Assembly: GCA_016165875.1 (NCBI GenBank)
Contig: JABBOT010000034.1
Span: 2,025,322-2,089,321 of the forward strand
Source: Acanthopleura granulata
Taxonomy: Eukaryota > Mollusca > Polyplacophora > Chitonida > Chitonidae
Reading direction: 5' to 3'
Length of the DNA: 64,000 nt
Numbering within the stretch: the stretch's first letter is position 1; every line of letters begins with the position of its first letter. A model generated the notes under the pieces. That model was given only the letters and a program-made list of their open reading frames with translations, had not been told where the DNA came from and did no database searches. The translations under genes and the position numbers were made by a program. Of the stretch, positions 13,230-25,715 are shown piece by piece.

Positions 13230-13458
13230 AATAATTATTTATTTATTTATTTGATTGGTGTTTTACGCCGTACTCAAGAATATTTCACTTATACAACGAC
13301 AGCCAGCATTATTGTGGGAGGAAACCAGGCACAGCCTGGGGGATACCCACAACCATCCGGAGGTTGCTGGCAGACCTTCCCACGTACGGGGCATGAGCTG
13401 GGTTTGAACTCAAAGTGACCGCATTGGTGGGAGGCTTCTGGCCCCCTGAATAATTATT
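13230..13458 (-). mobile_element. SINE copy with probable target-site duplication
   Basis: On the minus strand it carries the B-box region (plus-strand TTTGAACTCA) and the whole core, and ends in an (AAAT)n tail. The A-box end is truncated after GGCCCCC. AATAATTATT occurs at 13,230-13,239 and 13,449-13,458, directly flanking the element. This is a likely 10-bp target-site duplication, although its AT content weakens the case. Confidence 0.88.
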
Positions 13459-14848
13459 ATTCAAGAGTATGCTGTTAGCGATGATTAAGTGGCGTGGTTG
13501 TTGGTGTATCAATATATTAAGATTGCAATTAAAATCACATTTTTCTGGTTGAAGAAACATGGTGGTCTACACTTGTCAGGGAGTGTGTAACGTGTCTCAA
13601 ACAAGTACTCTGTGAGCCACATTATGGCTACGTCACACGGAACTTTACGATGTTGTTGGTCGCCTTGTTTCAGCGGTGTAATTGTACATATTGATTTGAT
13701 AAAAATCTACCAGCACAAAGAAACTATTTATTGTTTTGATGAAGGGCCATATTGATATGTAGCAAAGTTTTGTTGATGTTGAATAAGACAAAAACATTGG
13801 AAATTGGAACTCCTTAATAGGTGTGTGTTAAAACTGTAATGTTAACATAATGTTAAGGTGTCCAAGATTATAGAGCTACATGCAGCGGGATGTAACTTTC
13901 ATTGCTCTTCCTCAAATTCTGATGCTCTGATTATATCAGAATAATGACTGTGACTTAACGAGCGAAAATAATGAATTTAAAGTTTCATGTCATTTGTTTA
14001 CCAAGTCGAATAAGTCCTCACCACCGCCACCACCACTGGTATTGTTTCACGGTATTTCATTAAGCCAGCTGTTTCCAGAAGAAAGCAAACTTGTTTATCC
14101 AGTGCGATAACCTGGCACACTTTCTTTTCAGTAAACATTAAATCTGATTGCATTGCAGTACCTTATTTATGTGACTCTTTGGGTCGTCAAAAACCTGTTT
14201 CACCAATGTCTTAAGTTTTTCCGCCCCACTCACTATCTTATTACTGGGCGTGTCCCCTCGCCTACAGTGACTGACTTTCTGGTGGCCTTAGTACTGCTTG
14301 TACATTCCCTCGCCAGTAAATCTGTCTGCACCGTTTACATTTTCATACTTGTAGACGTACAGGTATAATCACTTGAAGTGGAGTTACTAATGTTGCCTTC
14401 TTCAGTCACCTCAGCAGTGACACAGAAAGTGCAAGCAGTGCAGATATATGTAATATGGTCCACAGTGAATGGCTCCTCTCTAGAAAAATTCAGAGGGTTG
14501 AATTTCATAGAATAGAGAAGATGGCGACTGCCAAGTTTTCTCTCACGCAGATGTGGAACATTTACATTGGCAAGTTCTGGATGTTTAGGGGAATTTAGAG
14601 CAATAGTTTAAACAACGAACATTACTAAAAAGCAAGCAAAGGTTTATGTGACTGAAGTTGACAGGTAATTTGATCTGTTCACACACATTTACATTCTCCA
14701 GTTGTTATCATGCATTCTTCTAGAGCATTGACGTACGTATTACGTATACTGAAACACAGCGTCATGATAGACCTGTCAATTACACAGGCATTTTCTACAT
14801 TCGCGTACTGCAGGCACATATGTTTATTGTCACTACAGTTAGTAGTTC
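13459..14848. other. non-coding DNA, nothing recognised
   Basis: No splice-bounded coding segment. A (CCA)n-like patch near 14,020-14,037 is too short to matter. Confidence 0.5.
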
Positions 14849-14995
14849 ACGCGTGGGAAGATCGGCCAGCAACCTGCAGATGGTCGTGGGCTTTGTGCAG
14901 GCTCTGCCCTGTTTTCCTTTCACCTGTTCACCACAGTCATATAAGTGAAATATTCTCGAGTAAGGCGTGAAACACCAATCAGATAAATAAATAAG
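14849..14995 (+). mobile_element. SINE copy, 5'-truncated
   Basis: Reads CCAGCAACCTGCAGATGGTC, GTGGGCTTTGTGCAGGC, CATATAAGTGAAATATTC and ends AATCAGATAAATAAATAAG. No tRNA head; the middle is diverged. Confidence 0.85.
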
Positions 14996-16669
14996 TAGTT
15001 ACTATTAACTTGGCACTCTTGTATAATGACAGATGGAGTTCATACTGTCTTCTAGCCGAGACAAACTTTATCCTTAATTATTAAAAAAAAAATTCCAAGA
15101 TATTCTGAAGCATATTTTTTGCAGTACATTTACAAAATTTTGGGTAAATTATTAGACTTTCTTTTATTTATTTTAAAGCTGCTTTACGTTATGCTTAAAA
15201 CTATTTGACTCATTCGACTGCGGCCAGCGTTATGGGAGAAGGTATTACTGAGCAGAGGCTGCATGGCGGGAAATTCTTGAGTGACCTGTCGAGACAAGTA
15301 ACCTGTCCAAAGTACATCATGAGAAACCTTAAATCACAAACAAATTTGACCACAGATATAGTGCATACATTGGCACAGGAAGTTAGGAATGATGTCTGAC
15401 CAACACAGATTGTTTTATCATTTCCATGAGGTTCACATCTGCCTGTACCTGAACATCACGTTTTAGTCGTCAAAATTTTATGAAAATATGTTTTAAAATT
15501 TGATCTGAAGATGTACTTTTGTTTTTGAATTCGTTGAATACATCTAGCATTTCATCAGTGGGCAAGCGACATCTTCTTCAGCGACCTGCGTAAAACCATA
15601 CATAGGCAAATATCGTCACCCCAAAAAGTAGGCCTCCCTGCCTGCCTGCCTATAGGTGTATAGTACGTGACTGCAAATTCCCGAAGGGGTTTAGCACCAT
15701 GTCAAACAATGTGTGAAGTCAAGATGGACGTCGGAAGAAAGAAAAAAGCACAACACAAACCCGTGTTTTGTCTCCTGATTTATAGTTCTAATGTAAAACA
15801 TGTTCACAGTAATGATGAACATATGACATTGTCCTTGAGTTGTTGTTTTTTTTTTCGTGTTAAACACAAGTTGAACAGAGGACAGTTGTATTCTCTACAC
15901 ACTGAAGGTGACTGTCTCTTCCCCTGTGCCCGGGCTATCGCTGAGGTCTGTCCGCAGGGCCTGATCGACCTATTGTATGTGTGACTCAGAATGTGTTATA
16001 TAGTCTGTTTTTGGACCAAAATGTGACTTTTGTTAATGACCAAGATACTGCCATATGAATTCCTCTTATGAAAAAGCCCCCTGTTTAAGAGAGGAGTTGT
16101 AGATTTCATGCACACCCTGTCGTCTTGCTCATTTATTTCGCTGTGTCGTGAGGCAAGTGATGAGCATTGTGCTGGAGTAATTTTGTATGGCTCGATCCAT
16201 TACGTGGAACAAAAAAAATTGTCTGAGTTTTGACAACATTTGCACTTGATTTGTGGAAGTTCATGTCAGGTCTGTTACACTTTTTGTTGATGTGTTTCTC
16301 ATGTTGAAATTGAGTTCATTGGCTTGTAAAATGCATTTAATGATGAAAGAAAGCAAGAGCAAAAGAAAAGTTGAAAAGTTGAACTGGTTGACATAAAGGA
16401 CAGGTTGTGCAGTGCAGGTACTGCACGCTTCATACAGCTAGAGAACTTTGCTATATTGTTCATGAAGAAGTCAAAAGAATTAGCTTTTGTGTCTCCAAAA
16501 CCATTGCTTTGTAAGCAGTAAAAATTTGCACAGGTGAACTAGATTCTAAATTATGCAAATACTTTAAAGTCCGAATTATCAGATGAATAAAGAGCGTCTG
16601 TTGTGGAAAATGAAATTTTAATCTTGACTATTGTAATAGGCTCCATATGAACTATATTCATGTATGATA
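14996..16669. other. non-coding DNA, nothing recognised
   Basis: An ORF at 15,667-15,984 (plus, 105 codons) has no recognisable domain, starts and ends without splice-site support, and crosses a T-run. It is treated as chance. Confidence 0.5.
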
Positions 16670-16830
16670 AGGTTGGCCCAGGTTTGATATGGGAGGAATA
16701 AACCTCCGCCCTTTGGCTTGTACCTGACAAACCGTCTGACAATTACTAGCCTCAGGCAAGATGGCACCTGCAGGATTTGAACACTCAACCTTAATATGAA
16801 GGTGAAGGTCACGACAGTCGCATGTATTAT
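16670..16830 (-). mobile_element. possible second tRNA-derived SINE family
   Basis: On the minus strand, GTTCAAATCC (plus-strand GGATTTGAAC at about 16,774) fits a Pol III B box, and a GGCGGAGGTTTATTCCTCCC stretch follows downstream. The layout is like a tRNA-headed SINE but different from the main family. Only one copy was seen here, with no clear A box or tail. Confidence 0.3.
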
Positions 16831-17869
16831 GTATCAGTACAGTATGTAGTGTTGTTATATATACATTGTCCCGGGACTACAAAGCAACCTCAGACTTAGG
16901 TCAAAATTTCAAATCGCTTTAAAGGTGTTATTTCGTACGTAACAGGCTCAAAATATGGCTCGACAATGTAAATTCTGATTAAATTAGTGTAAAACAAATT
17001 TCAGGTAAAATAAGAGAAAGGAGCATTCCAAGTTTAATGACTGAAGTTTTGGCTTAGAGGATTGCTTCGTGATCCCGGAGCCTGCTGTTCTCTCCATTTG
17101 TTGTTCAGGTAATACTCTGACTTGATTGGTAATCTGCTGTGCTGTGAAACGAGCAGCATCAATCAAATAAGTAAATGGATCAGTACTGTACCGCAGGGAA
17201 TAGATATAAACATGCAGTAGGTGCAAAAGAAAACACTTAAAGAGAAAAAAAAGTTTTTGGCACATCAAAGTACAGAAGGTTCAATGACTTGCCTGTATGT
17301 GAAGGGCACCTGCCTTTGTTGGACCGTTGTTCGGAGATGACTTCTGTGAACCTGGTGATATTAGTCACTGGGGTTCTATTGTAAAACTCCATACGCATCC
17401 TGCAGGGTTCTGCAGGCCTGTCACTTTACAATGCATCTATGAATAAACTTCCTAACAAAGACTGCTGGTATATGCTCAGTAGGTATAGAAAATCCCTGAC
17501 GTTTTAAGCACGTCTGGGGTTAACGTCAGTTCATAACATCCCTGTAACCTGGGGTGGAATGTCTGAGTGTCCCCCAGGGGTAAAGGATCAATCCTGCATG
17601 GTGACATATTTACAGACCCAGGGAATCGGACTTACATGTACGTAAACTACAACAGGTTATTCGTTGTTTTTTCACGTAATTTTTACACTGTATGTGAAAA
17701 TGTTATGGTCCATTGATATCCTGTGTAAACTCTTTAACTTTTTTCCATGCATTCCATTCCAAACATATATGTTTGTGGAATAATTATAATACTTTTTAAT
17801 GCCATCTGCAAAGAAGCACTCTAGTGCTTAAATAGCTCTGTTTTATCTTTGGAGAGACCTCTATGGCAG
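16831..17869. other. non-coding DNA, nothing recognised
   Basis: A tail-like fragment (AATCAAATAAGTAAAT near 17,160) may be a remnant of the main SINE. Otherwise nothing identifiable. Confidence 0.45.
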
Positions 17870-18045
17870 AGATGGTTGAGGTTGTGACTCGTGGGCCTCT
17901 CACCAATTCAAGCCCAGCTCACTCTGAATTACTGAACAGCCATACATAGGAAGGTCTGCCAGCATTATGCAGGTGGTCAGGGTTTTCCCTCAGTTGAATG
18001 TCGGTTTCCTCCACCCATTATCCTGTGAAAGAAGATTTGTATGTC
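17870..18045 (+). mobile_element. decayed SINE copy
   Basis: The order of parts matches the family: a head fragment (GGGCCTCTCACCAATTCAAG with a B-box-like TTCAAGCCC), then AGGAAGGTCTGCCAGCA, then GGTTTTCCC, then GTTTCCTCCACCCATTAT. The 3' end is too diverged to define. Confidence 0.6.
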
Positions 18046-18257
18046 GTTCAGATCAATCCAAAAAAGCCTTGGAGAGAACTTAACTGTGCCTGCAAAAAAA
18101 AGACCTTGTTTTGAAGGTAGTTAGGCTGTCTCAGTGAAAGGTGTCACTGTTTTTTTAGGCCTTGTTTTTTTTCTCTTTCGGTAAATGCATCTTGTAAGTC
18201 TGCTTCGACCATTGAGAAAGCAAGAAAAAAATGAGCGTGATAATTAATGTGTACATG

Positions 18258-18580
18258 TCACCGGAGGTACATGTACTCTTTGGAAATGTTACACATAATA
18301 TACCCTAACACATATGTACATGTACTCTGTTACACATGTTACACATAATATACCCTAACACATATGTACATGTACTCTGTTACACATGTTACACATAATA
18401 TACCCTAACACATATATACATGTACTCTGTTACACATGTTACACGAAATATACCCTAACACATATATATATACATGTACTCTGTTACACATGTTACACAT
18501 AATATACCCTAACACATATATATATACATGTACTCTGTTACACATGTTACACATAATATACCATAACACATATGTACGTG
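18258..18580 (+). repeat. 50-54 bp tandem repeat, about 6 copies
   Basis: TACCCTAACA recurs at 18,301, 18,351, 18,401, 18,451 and 18,505, with a variant TACCATAACA at 18,559. Spacing is 50 bp for the first copies and 54 bp for the last two, which gained an extra TATA within the CATATATATATA segment. Each unit also contains ACATGTACTCTGTTACACAT. Confidence 0.9.
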
Positions 18581-19205
18581 CCCTGAGCTTGATAAAAATC
18601 AATTTACACGTATAAGGAAAAAAGAAAAAAAAAAAACAAGAAGGAAAAAAAAAACTGCTGTGATGGCTCTTACAGGTCAGTTCATGATCTCTTGACATGT
18701 CCTTTCTATATGTGGGTCATAATTATGACATTGATATGCTTCTGAACTCTGGTCTGATTATATATATATATATATATATGTTTCTTTGGTATCAGGTAAT
18801 AAAAAAAGATTGTACATGTTAAAGACGACCTGGAGTGTTAATAATCTCCATTTACCTGTCAAGGTTCAGACCACAACGGACGTGACGAGTTGCAATTAAC
18901 GATGTGCTTGTCTTCATCAGGGGAGGGTGCTAATGAGAGGGACTGGAGGATATTCCCATAGCAAATAGCCGCTAATCCATAACTTATACCGAAAATCTTC
19001 TAAAAAGAAAAGCTGAGCTTTGAGAATAGTCCTGTTCCTGTGTTTCACTTGTGCTTATCAATACAAGTTTTTGTTCTTCAGCATAAATTTAGACCCAGCA
19101 CATTTGTGCATACCTGTATTTATTGTACTTGCATACAGATACACATATTATACTTGCATACTGGTATATATGCTGTACTTGCATCCCAGCATATATTGTA
19201 CTGTC
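18581..19205. other. non-coding DNA with (TA)n tract
   Basis: A poly-A-rich stretch at 18,618-18,655 and a (TA)n tract at 18,759-18,779. No coding segment recognised. Confidence 0.5.
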
Positions 19206-19342
19206 CTGCCGTACTTGGGAAGGTCTGCCAGCAACCTGCAGATGGTCGCGGGTTTCCCCTGTCCCATAATAATGCTGGCCGCCGTGGTATAAGTGAAACA
19301 TTCTTGAGTACGACGTAAAACACAAATTAAATAAATATAAAA
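19206..19342 (+). mobile_element. SINE copy, 5'-truncated
   Basis: Reads GGGAAGGTCTGCCAGCAACC, ATAATGCTGGCCGCCGTGG, TATAAGTGAAACATTCTTGA and ends AAATTAAATAAATATAAAAA. It lacks the tRNA head. Confidence 0.88.
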
Positions 19343-22300
19343 AATTTGAAACAGCAACAGTCAGTTTATATTGAACAAACAAGGATTGGTTACCTGTCTT
19401 CCAAATATGCATATGCAAATATATCTGTCAAAATTCCTTGATATGCATGTATATACAGCTTTAGAGCTCAAAACCGCAGCCGGAATGCAGAGATGTAGAA
19501 ACTGCAGGAAAGCTCTTCTGTGTTTTATTCTATTATTTCACAAAATCCTTCTTTCATACCTACGGTATATACATGTACATGGGGCTTGTAAATTTAACAC
19601 ATAATACTTCTCCACAAGGATGCACTGTCTAAACCTCTCTGATGAAGGAGTTGGAATCAATCAGTTGCAGATTTAGGGTACGTCCTTCGGGTCATACCTA
19701 AATACCGCAGGTAACATAACAGGTGACTTCCTCATTTACCTGTGCAACTGGATAATCTGACCTGTTAAAGGTGTTCATGGCTGATTGGACAAGCGTCACA
19801 GACGAGGGTTACCTTTACAGAAAAAAAACCCAACAGGTGTGTAAATTGGGTTGGTTGGCTAGGTAGTCATTACAGTATATACTTGTGAAAGGAAAACTTT
19901 GATCATCATGCAGGTGTGGTGAGGGTTGTCCAGGAGCTCGTCTTATAATTACTTGGAGTATACCATATGTATATATATATATATATAAATACTTACATAC
20001 ACACACATTCTTAGGAAAAGTCATATTTGTTTTGATCTTTGAAGCAGAAACAGTCACTAGTAGGACACAAATTAAGGCTGTAGAACAAATGTCATTAGGT
20101 TTGTACCTGAGTCGGCACTGAGGGGTCAGAGACTAGATGTCAGACGTTGTTGTGATCATGGGTATTGCGATTCAAGAGTTCATTTTAGGGGATATTTAGG
20201 GGTATTTCATTAGGTACGAGGATCGTTTTTACAAATAGCAGTGAATGGCATCATATCCATGTAATTCTAAAAGGTGTTCTGGATATATAAGTGGGCGCCT
20301 GCTGAGCACTGGTGGACTAAAAGAAACTCCGCAATTAAACAGTTCATGTCGTGTAATCTGCGTGTGAGCTGTTTGCGGCATTATTCATGTCCGTGAATCA
20401 TTTGTCACTGGACACCGTCACTCGCAAGGCTTGACTGTCTCAGTCGCGAAAGAGCCAAATGGTGAGCAGATACCTGCATCTGCTGAGAAACGTGTTTACG
20501 CAGTGCCGTGAAATTTCCGACAAAAGGACAACCAATGCACAGTGGTGAAATTATGGTCTGAAAAACACCTGTGTTTGACTGGAGTATGCAGGTGTAATGA
20601 GCAACCGATGGATAGAGATAAGCGTTCACGTGTACCTGTGCTTGAGCAAAGGCGGAGTATGTCATGTTTTTTATTTTGTTTTGGGCTGACTCTGCTGTTT
20701 CATCTTGAATTCGTGAAACTTTTGTAGCAGGATTTCAGACTCTAAAACAGCGATTTGGAAAGTCGTGTTTTCTTTCTTCATTTTTTTCCTGTTGACAAGA
20801 ACCCTGGAAGAGCAAAGACCTGGAACAGCTGAGAATGCCTATCCTGTAATTGAATATCACTATTGAAAGAAAGCAATATTGAGGGTATAACTTTGGAAAA
20901 TGAGATCTTATCCAATCACTGGACTAAAGCTGAATTTATGCATGAACAGATGTCTACATAGTCACACATGCCTGGCCATAGTGGAAAGGAATGTGACTAG
21001 TATATGTGTGTACAACAGTCAAACTTCATTGATGATTAGACTAACTCTGTCTGTATGTGTCTATGCAAGGCCATTCCCTAATGCTCCGGATGCCATGTTC
21101 TAGATGACTGAAACCTTCAGTACTGTAACGAATTAATTCAGTACTTAAAGCAGTTTTTTGCTTTTAGAAGAAGGAAAAAAAAGAGGAAACCACAAATATC
21201 TACTTATGCGTAGATCTCTTCCTGTTCTTATTCGATATGCTAGAAATCGTGTGTATCTATTTATACCTTTGTCAAGGAGTTTAATATGCGATGAACAGTT
21301 GTTTGGATTGACGTATGACTGTTCCTGTCCATTTCATGATGGTGTCAGTTATGTTGGTCGAGAAGTTGCAGTTATTTTGTGTACTTTAAACTCATCTATT
21401 CAGGTGAAAAAAAAGTCACATGTACAGGTGGACATGTACAGTGTTGCGTGATAACATCCTGGACTTTGAGAATCACTCCCCAGATGGCAAAAGATTCATT
21501 TGCAACGGAGCACTCCATTGACATATTGAAAAAGGACTTCAGGCTTTCACTTTCTCTGGAAAAAAGGACGTGTTTTTAGATTCATGGTATGTAGTTATAT
21601 GTCATGAGTTTGGTGCGAGTTGGACATCAGCAATTGTTTTGGCTGGATCATGTGATGATTTAAACATCAGTGTTGCAGAGAAACGTCGATTTGATCTCTC
21701 CCATAGTGGAACTCAGAAGGACCGGTAGTGATTGGTACCAGTATGAAAAGTGATCAGTTTGAAGCAGCCCGGAATTGACAGCAGCTTTTTTTATTCCCGC
21801 TGACCTTCACCTTTCAAGGGTCAGAGAAGAGGAGTTAAATGCAATCTATGCTGATGAATTTTCCATAAATAGGATGCGAACATTAATGGATAAACTCTCT
21901 AAGGTGTTATGAGAAAATTGGTTTGCTGTGTATTGGGTGAATTATCTCCATATATTTGTGTAGGCAATGGTATTAACTCTCCACAGAAGAAAAAATAAGA
22001 TCGTAATTAACAGAGCAACTTTACAGTAATTAAAACAGATTTGTGACCTGTTGTATTGTCCAGAGCCACACACATGAAGTGTGTGTATATATATATATAT
22101 ATATACATACCAACAAGGTGAAGATCAGGTGAAATTCAGGTGTGCCAATCACTGATGAACAAAGTCCAGCTCACTGAAGCTAAAACACCCAGGTATGTGA
22201 TACAGGTGAAACTCTGGTGGACGGAATGGAAACTGACCCCCAGGGATCTGCATTGTGAGGAGTACACTTTGTAAGCTAGCCCACAGGTCACACGACATGC

Positions 22301-25211
22301 TTTTAAGTATGACAAAAATGTCTCGTCACCTGAATCTCGGCTGGGATTATAAGTACATGTATATCGGAACAGTGCATTGAAGGCTGGTAGCCAAAACATC
22401 CTGCTTTATGTGATATAAAACCCTGCTGTGTGACAAGGGTACTTAAAACTGAGAAACTCGTAATGAGCACGGATAATGAGCTTTACATCATTCTTGTGAT
22501 TATCTTGAGCAAATCAGACTGTACGGAATGTGATTCAAGTTTGATATCGGCGGAGATAGAGGGTTGCTCATTTAACGATGCCCGGCAGGGATGTGTGACG
22601 TTGTTAGCGGAGGTCCGATTACGTCAGTGAGGATCGCGCATGATGATGCGATATTCTGACAGCTGGTCTTATGTTTTCATGTGGTGATAATAGATTCCAT
22701 TCTGTAAAATGCAGTGCTTATAACGGTGAGGGGTTTTATATACCTGTAATTGTATCTCATGAGATTTTGGGGGGTTTTTGTAAGTTGGCGAGAGGACCCG
22801 CTGTCAATTCTTCAGCTGAGGGCTCATGTACATCTGTAATTGAATACATGGTGTACTGCATCCTCAGGCAATCACACTTCATTATACCTGGCCGTTACAC
22901 TCACATGGATGAAACTGGCGACTTCGTTATGAGAACGTTGGGAGAAAGATAAGCGATATGGTCTTGCACACCTGACGTCTTAATTGCTTTCAAGGCTGGA
23001 TTCATACTCGCCTGATTGATGTTAAGATTATGTGATTAATTTAGGAGAGTGGTTTTTGTTTGTTTTTTTTTATACCTGGCAGGGTTTGCTCTTGAAAGAA
23101 AAAGATATATTGATTTGACACCTGTATTCATCAAAACAAAACAGAAACCCTGCATTTGTCGATATTCTTTGTGACCCATACATCAGGAAGTGGAACTGTT
23201 GATATTTTGTGCATCCATGGCGGTGAATGTGACCTTAAACAACTACATCGTGAAGGTACATTACTTGCTACAACAGTTATAACTGACTGTGTATGCAAAT
23301 GAGGGTTATGTGTGCAAATTCAATTCAGTCATCATGCTGTCAGCAAGATACCTGCACGAGTGTAGCCCGCACGTGAACTGGGCCATAGCACTGACAAATG
23401 ATACGACAAACTTTACGTCCGTGTTAGACAATTGTCCACCCTGGAACGTCTCGACACGCTATCGTTACGTTGATGAAGACTCGGTTCGCGTGTGTCGAGA
23501 TATAGGGGAGGGAATTAATTTCCGAAAGACTCAATTTGTCAACCACTGCACAGAAGAGTGACGAGAAGTGACAGTTGCATGCAGCATTCGGCTTTACTGC
23601 CATGACATTTTCATTAAACGCTGGCATATTATAACTGTCAACGCTCGGAAGAAATTTTTCTTCTCCAGCCAGGCAATTTCCGAAAAAAAAAACAAAACAA
23701 TTTTCACAAGTTTTATAATGCTGAGGTGTGAGCAAGCGTATTGATTTTGTGGGGTTTAGTTGTCAGTAAATCAAGTGCTTCTGCTCAGTTAGGTCCTTGT
23801 TTATTGAGGGTTATAAATCCGAGCATGGAGATAAGCCCGTGAAAAACCCCGACTAAACAAATAATTGCACATTGCGTAATTATGCTGAACAGCAGGGAGG
23901 TGTTTATTAGGTCCAGTTGTTCAGTGCATTGCCCCCGGAGCAATAACAACCAGAGGGGATGCATGATGCTCAATTCAGGGAGACTTTCGATACCTGCCAA
24001 GAACACCAGGTGAACTGACAATTTACACACCCAACGGGACATACCTGTAACCAGAAATAACTAGCAAAAATTGATTTTCACGGACAGATAATATGAGAGG
24101 TGCAAGAGGAAGAAGGAAGAGTATACTATCTGATCAGTGGATGAAATTTTTGATTTCGGGTGAGCTTGTGTGCACCAACAAGCATGTTATCAATCAAGGG
24201 CAGATAAACATTTGAAGACCTGCCTCTCTGTCTGTGTGAAGTGCATGCTTAACGAGTTACCTGAGCACACCTGACATTATTACCTGTACAAGATTCGTTA
24301 AGTCAACCTTGGTGAAAACAGGTGTTAAACAAGCTTTTACACCTGAACAGTTTGTTTTCTGACGCAGTTTGATTTGCTGTGTATGCATGTTTAATGGAAA
24401 TTCTTCGTTCACAAACACCTGTAGGAGACAGTGCAGCATTGGATTGACATCAAATAACATAAACGCCTGAAACTGAGGTGATCATAGGAGGCTTTATGAC
24501 TTTCATTTTATTCCTTTGAAGGACAGACTTATAGGAACCTGATAAGAATTCATCGTTTAAACATTAGGTATAATTACGAAAACTTCTGAGAACCTGTGGC
24601 TGAAGTTTTAGGCCTGTTGTTGCGTGGATCAGTTATTGATCGATGTCATCAGTGATCTGTTCGAGGTGCTGATTGATCTAAGAGAAACTTAGTAATCATT
24701 TTTTATTCGTGTGAAGATGCCATTAACCATATGAGGTGAAACTTGTTTACCATTCACAAGAATTTTCTGCTGTGATTTCCTGGAGATCAAGATTTACATA
24801 TTTAACTTTACTTCAACTATAAGATGTCAGTAGACTTGTGGAGAATGAGGCCTTGATGAAAAGATATCAGTGGATGCTGATAAACCAATGAATGAAGCCG
24901 TGGAAACAGTTTTGGGAAGACTTTCCCAATATATGGTAAAGATATCGAAGACCTTGTGTATTGATAATTGAACTGTTATGGCCACTGATGATACGGCCCA
25001 GGCTTTGTTGGTCACTTTGTTAATTGTTATACCTGTACCATGATGGATGGCTGCTTGTAGGAGAGCTAATCAACAGGTTTATGACTTTGTCCAGTGAAAC
25101 TTGTATTAAACATGCTGAAGTGGACTAGAAAGGAGTCCATCAAAAGGTAGGTGGCTTTATAACCTTCAGCTCAGTGCTGGTGAAAATACCAATTTATTTT
25201 GTGATTAAATA
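19343..25211. other. non-coding DNA, no gene recognised
   Basis: Nearly 6 kb with chance-size ORFs only. Short (TA)n tracts lie at 19,969-19,987 and 22,086-22,105. The 23.9-24.5 kb part is rich in ACCTG/CAGGT. The ORFs at 23,289-23,561 (plus) and 23,424-23,735 (minus) overlap antisense and show no recognisable domain. Confidence 0.5.
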
Positions 25212-25520
25212 TAAGGTGGTTATCAGTTGAATACCAAGTGGTTGTCAGGTGAATATCATTTGGTTAGGAGGTGAATACCAGGGGGTGGTGTCAGTTAAAT
25301 ACCAGGTGGTTATTTGAATTGAATGCCAGGTGGCCTCAGTTGAATAACAGGTGGTTTTTCAGGTGAATACAAGATTGTTAGAAGGTGAATACCAGATGGT
25401 TATCTGAATTGAATACCAGGTGGTTATCAGTTGAATGCCAGGTGGTCATCAATTAAATACCAGGTGGTTATCAGTTTAATACCAGGCATTTAGCAGTTAA
25501 ATGTTAACAAGTTACCAGTT
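25212..25520 (+). repeat. degenerate ~22-bp tandem repeat, about 13 copies
   Basis: The core unit is close to GGTGGTTATCAGTTGAATAC plus CA and recurs with many substitutions and small indels (GAATACCAGGTGG, GAATGCCAGGTGG, AAATACCAGGTGG). Nearly every unit includes CCAGGTGG or a one-base variant, so the array adds to the local CAGGTG excess. Confidence 0.85.
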
Positions 25521-25534
25521 GAGAAACTTAACCA

Positions 25535-25715
25535 GTGTCAAAATCTGAAATGATATTAAAACCCATATTGTGCATTTTACAGGAATAAGGAAACAATTTT
25601 TCTGTCCTTTCCACTTTGCCTGGTGTGGCGTCACAGATTATCACATGACCAGACCATGCAACCATTGACGTATATGTCCACAAGTGGCGCTGGTTTACGT
25701 GTGGGCCATATTGTA
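25535..25715 (+). repeat. dispersed repeat copy B (pair with 9.8 kb)
   Basis: Contains ATTAAAACCCATATTGTGC, then TTTTTCTGTCC, then TTTGCCTGGTGTGGCGTCA and TCACATGACC, in the same order as 9,780-9,994. Confidence 0.65.

Noticed and set aside
13113..13560. ORFs of 83-101 codons near 13.3 kb
   Set aside because: They overlap the SINE, and equivalent peptides appear at other SINE copies (3.5, 19.2, 29.0 kb).
19020..19418. Five overlapping ORFs near 19.2 kb
   Set aside because: Most lie over the SINE at 19,206-19,342, on both strands, without splice borders.
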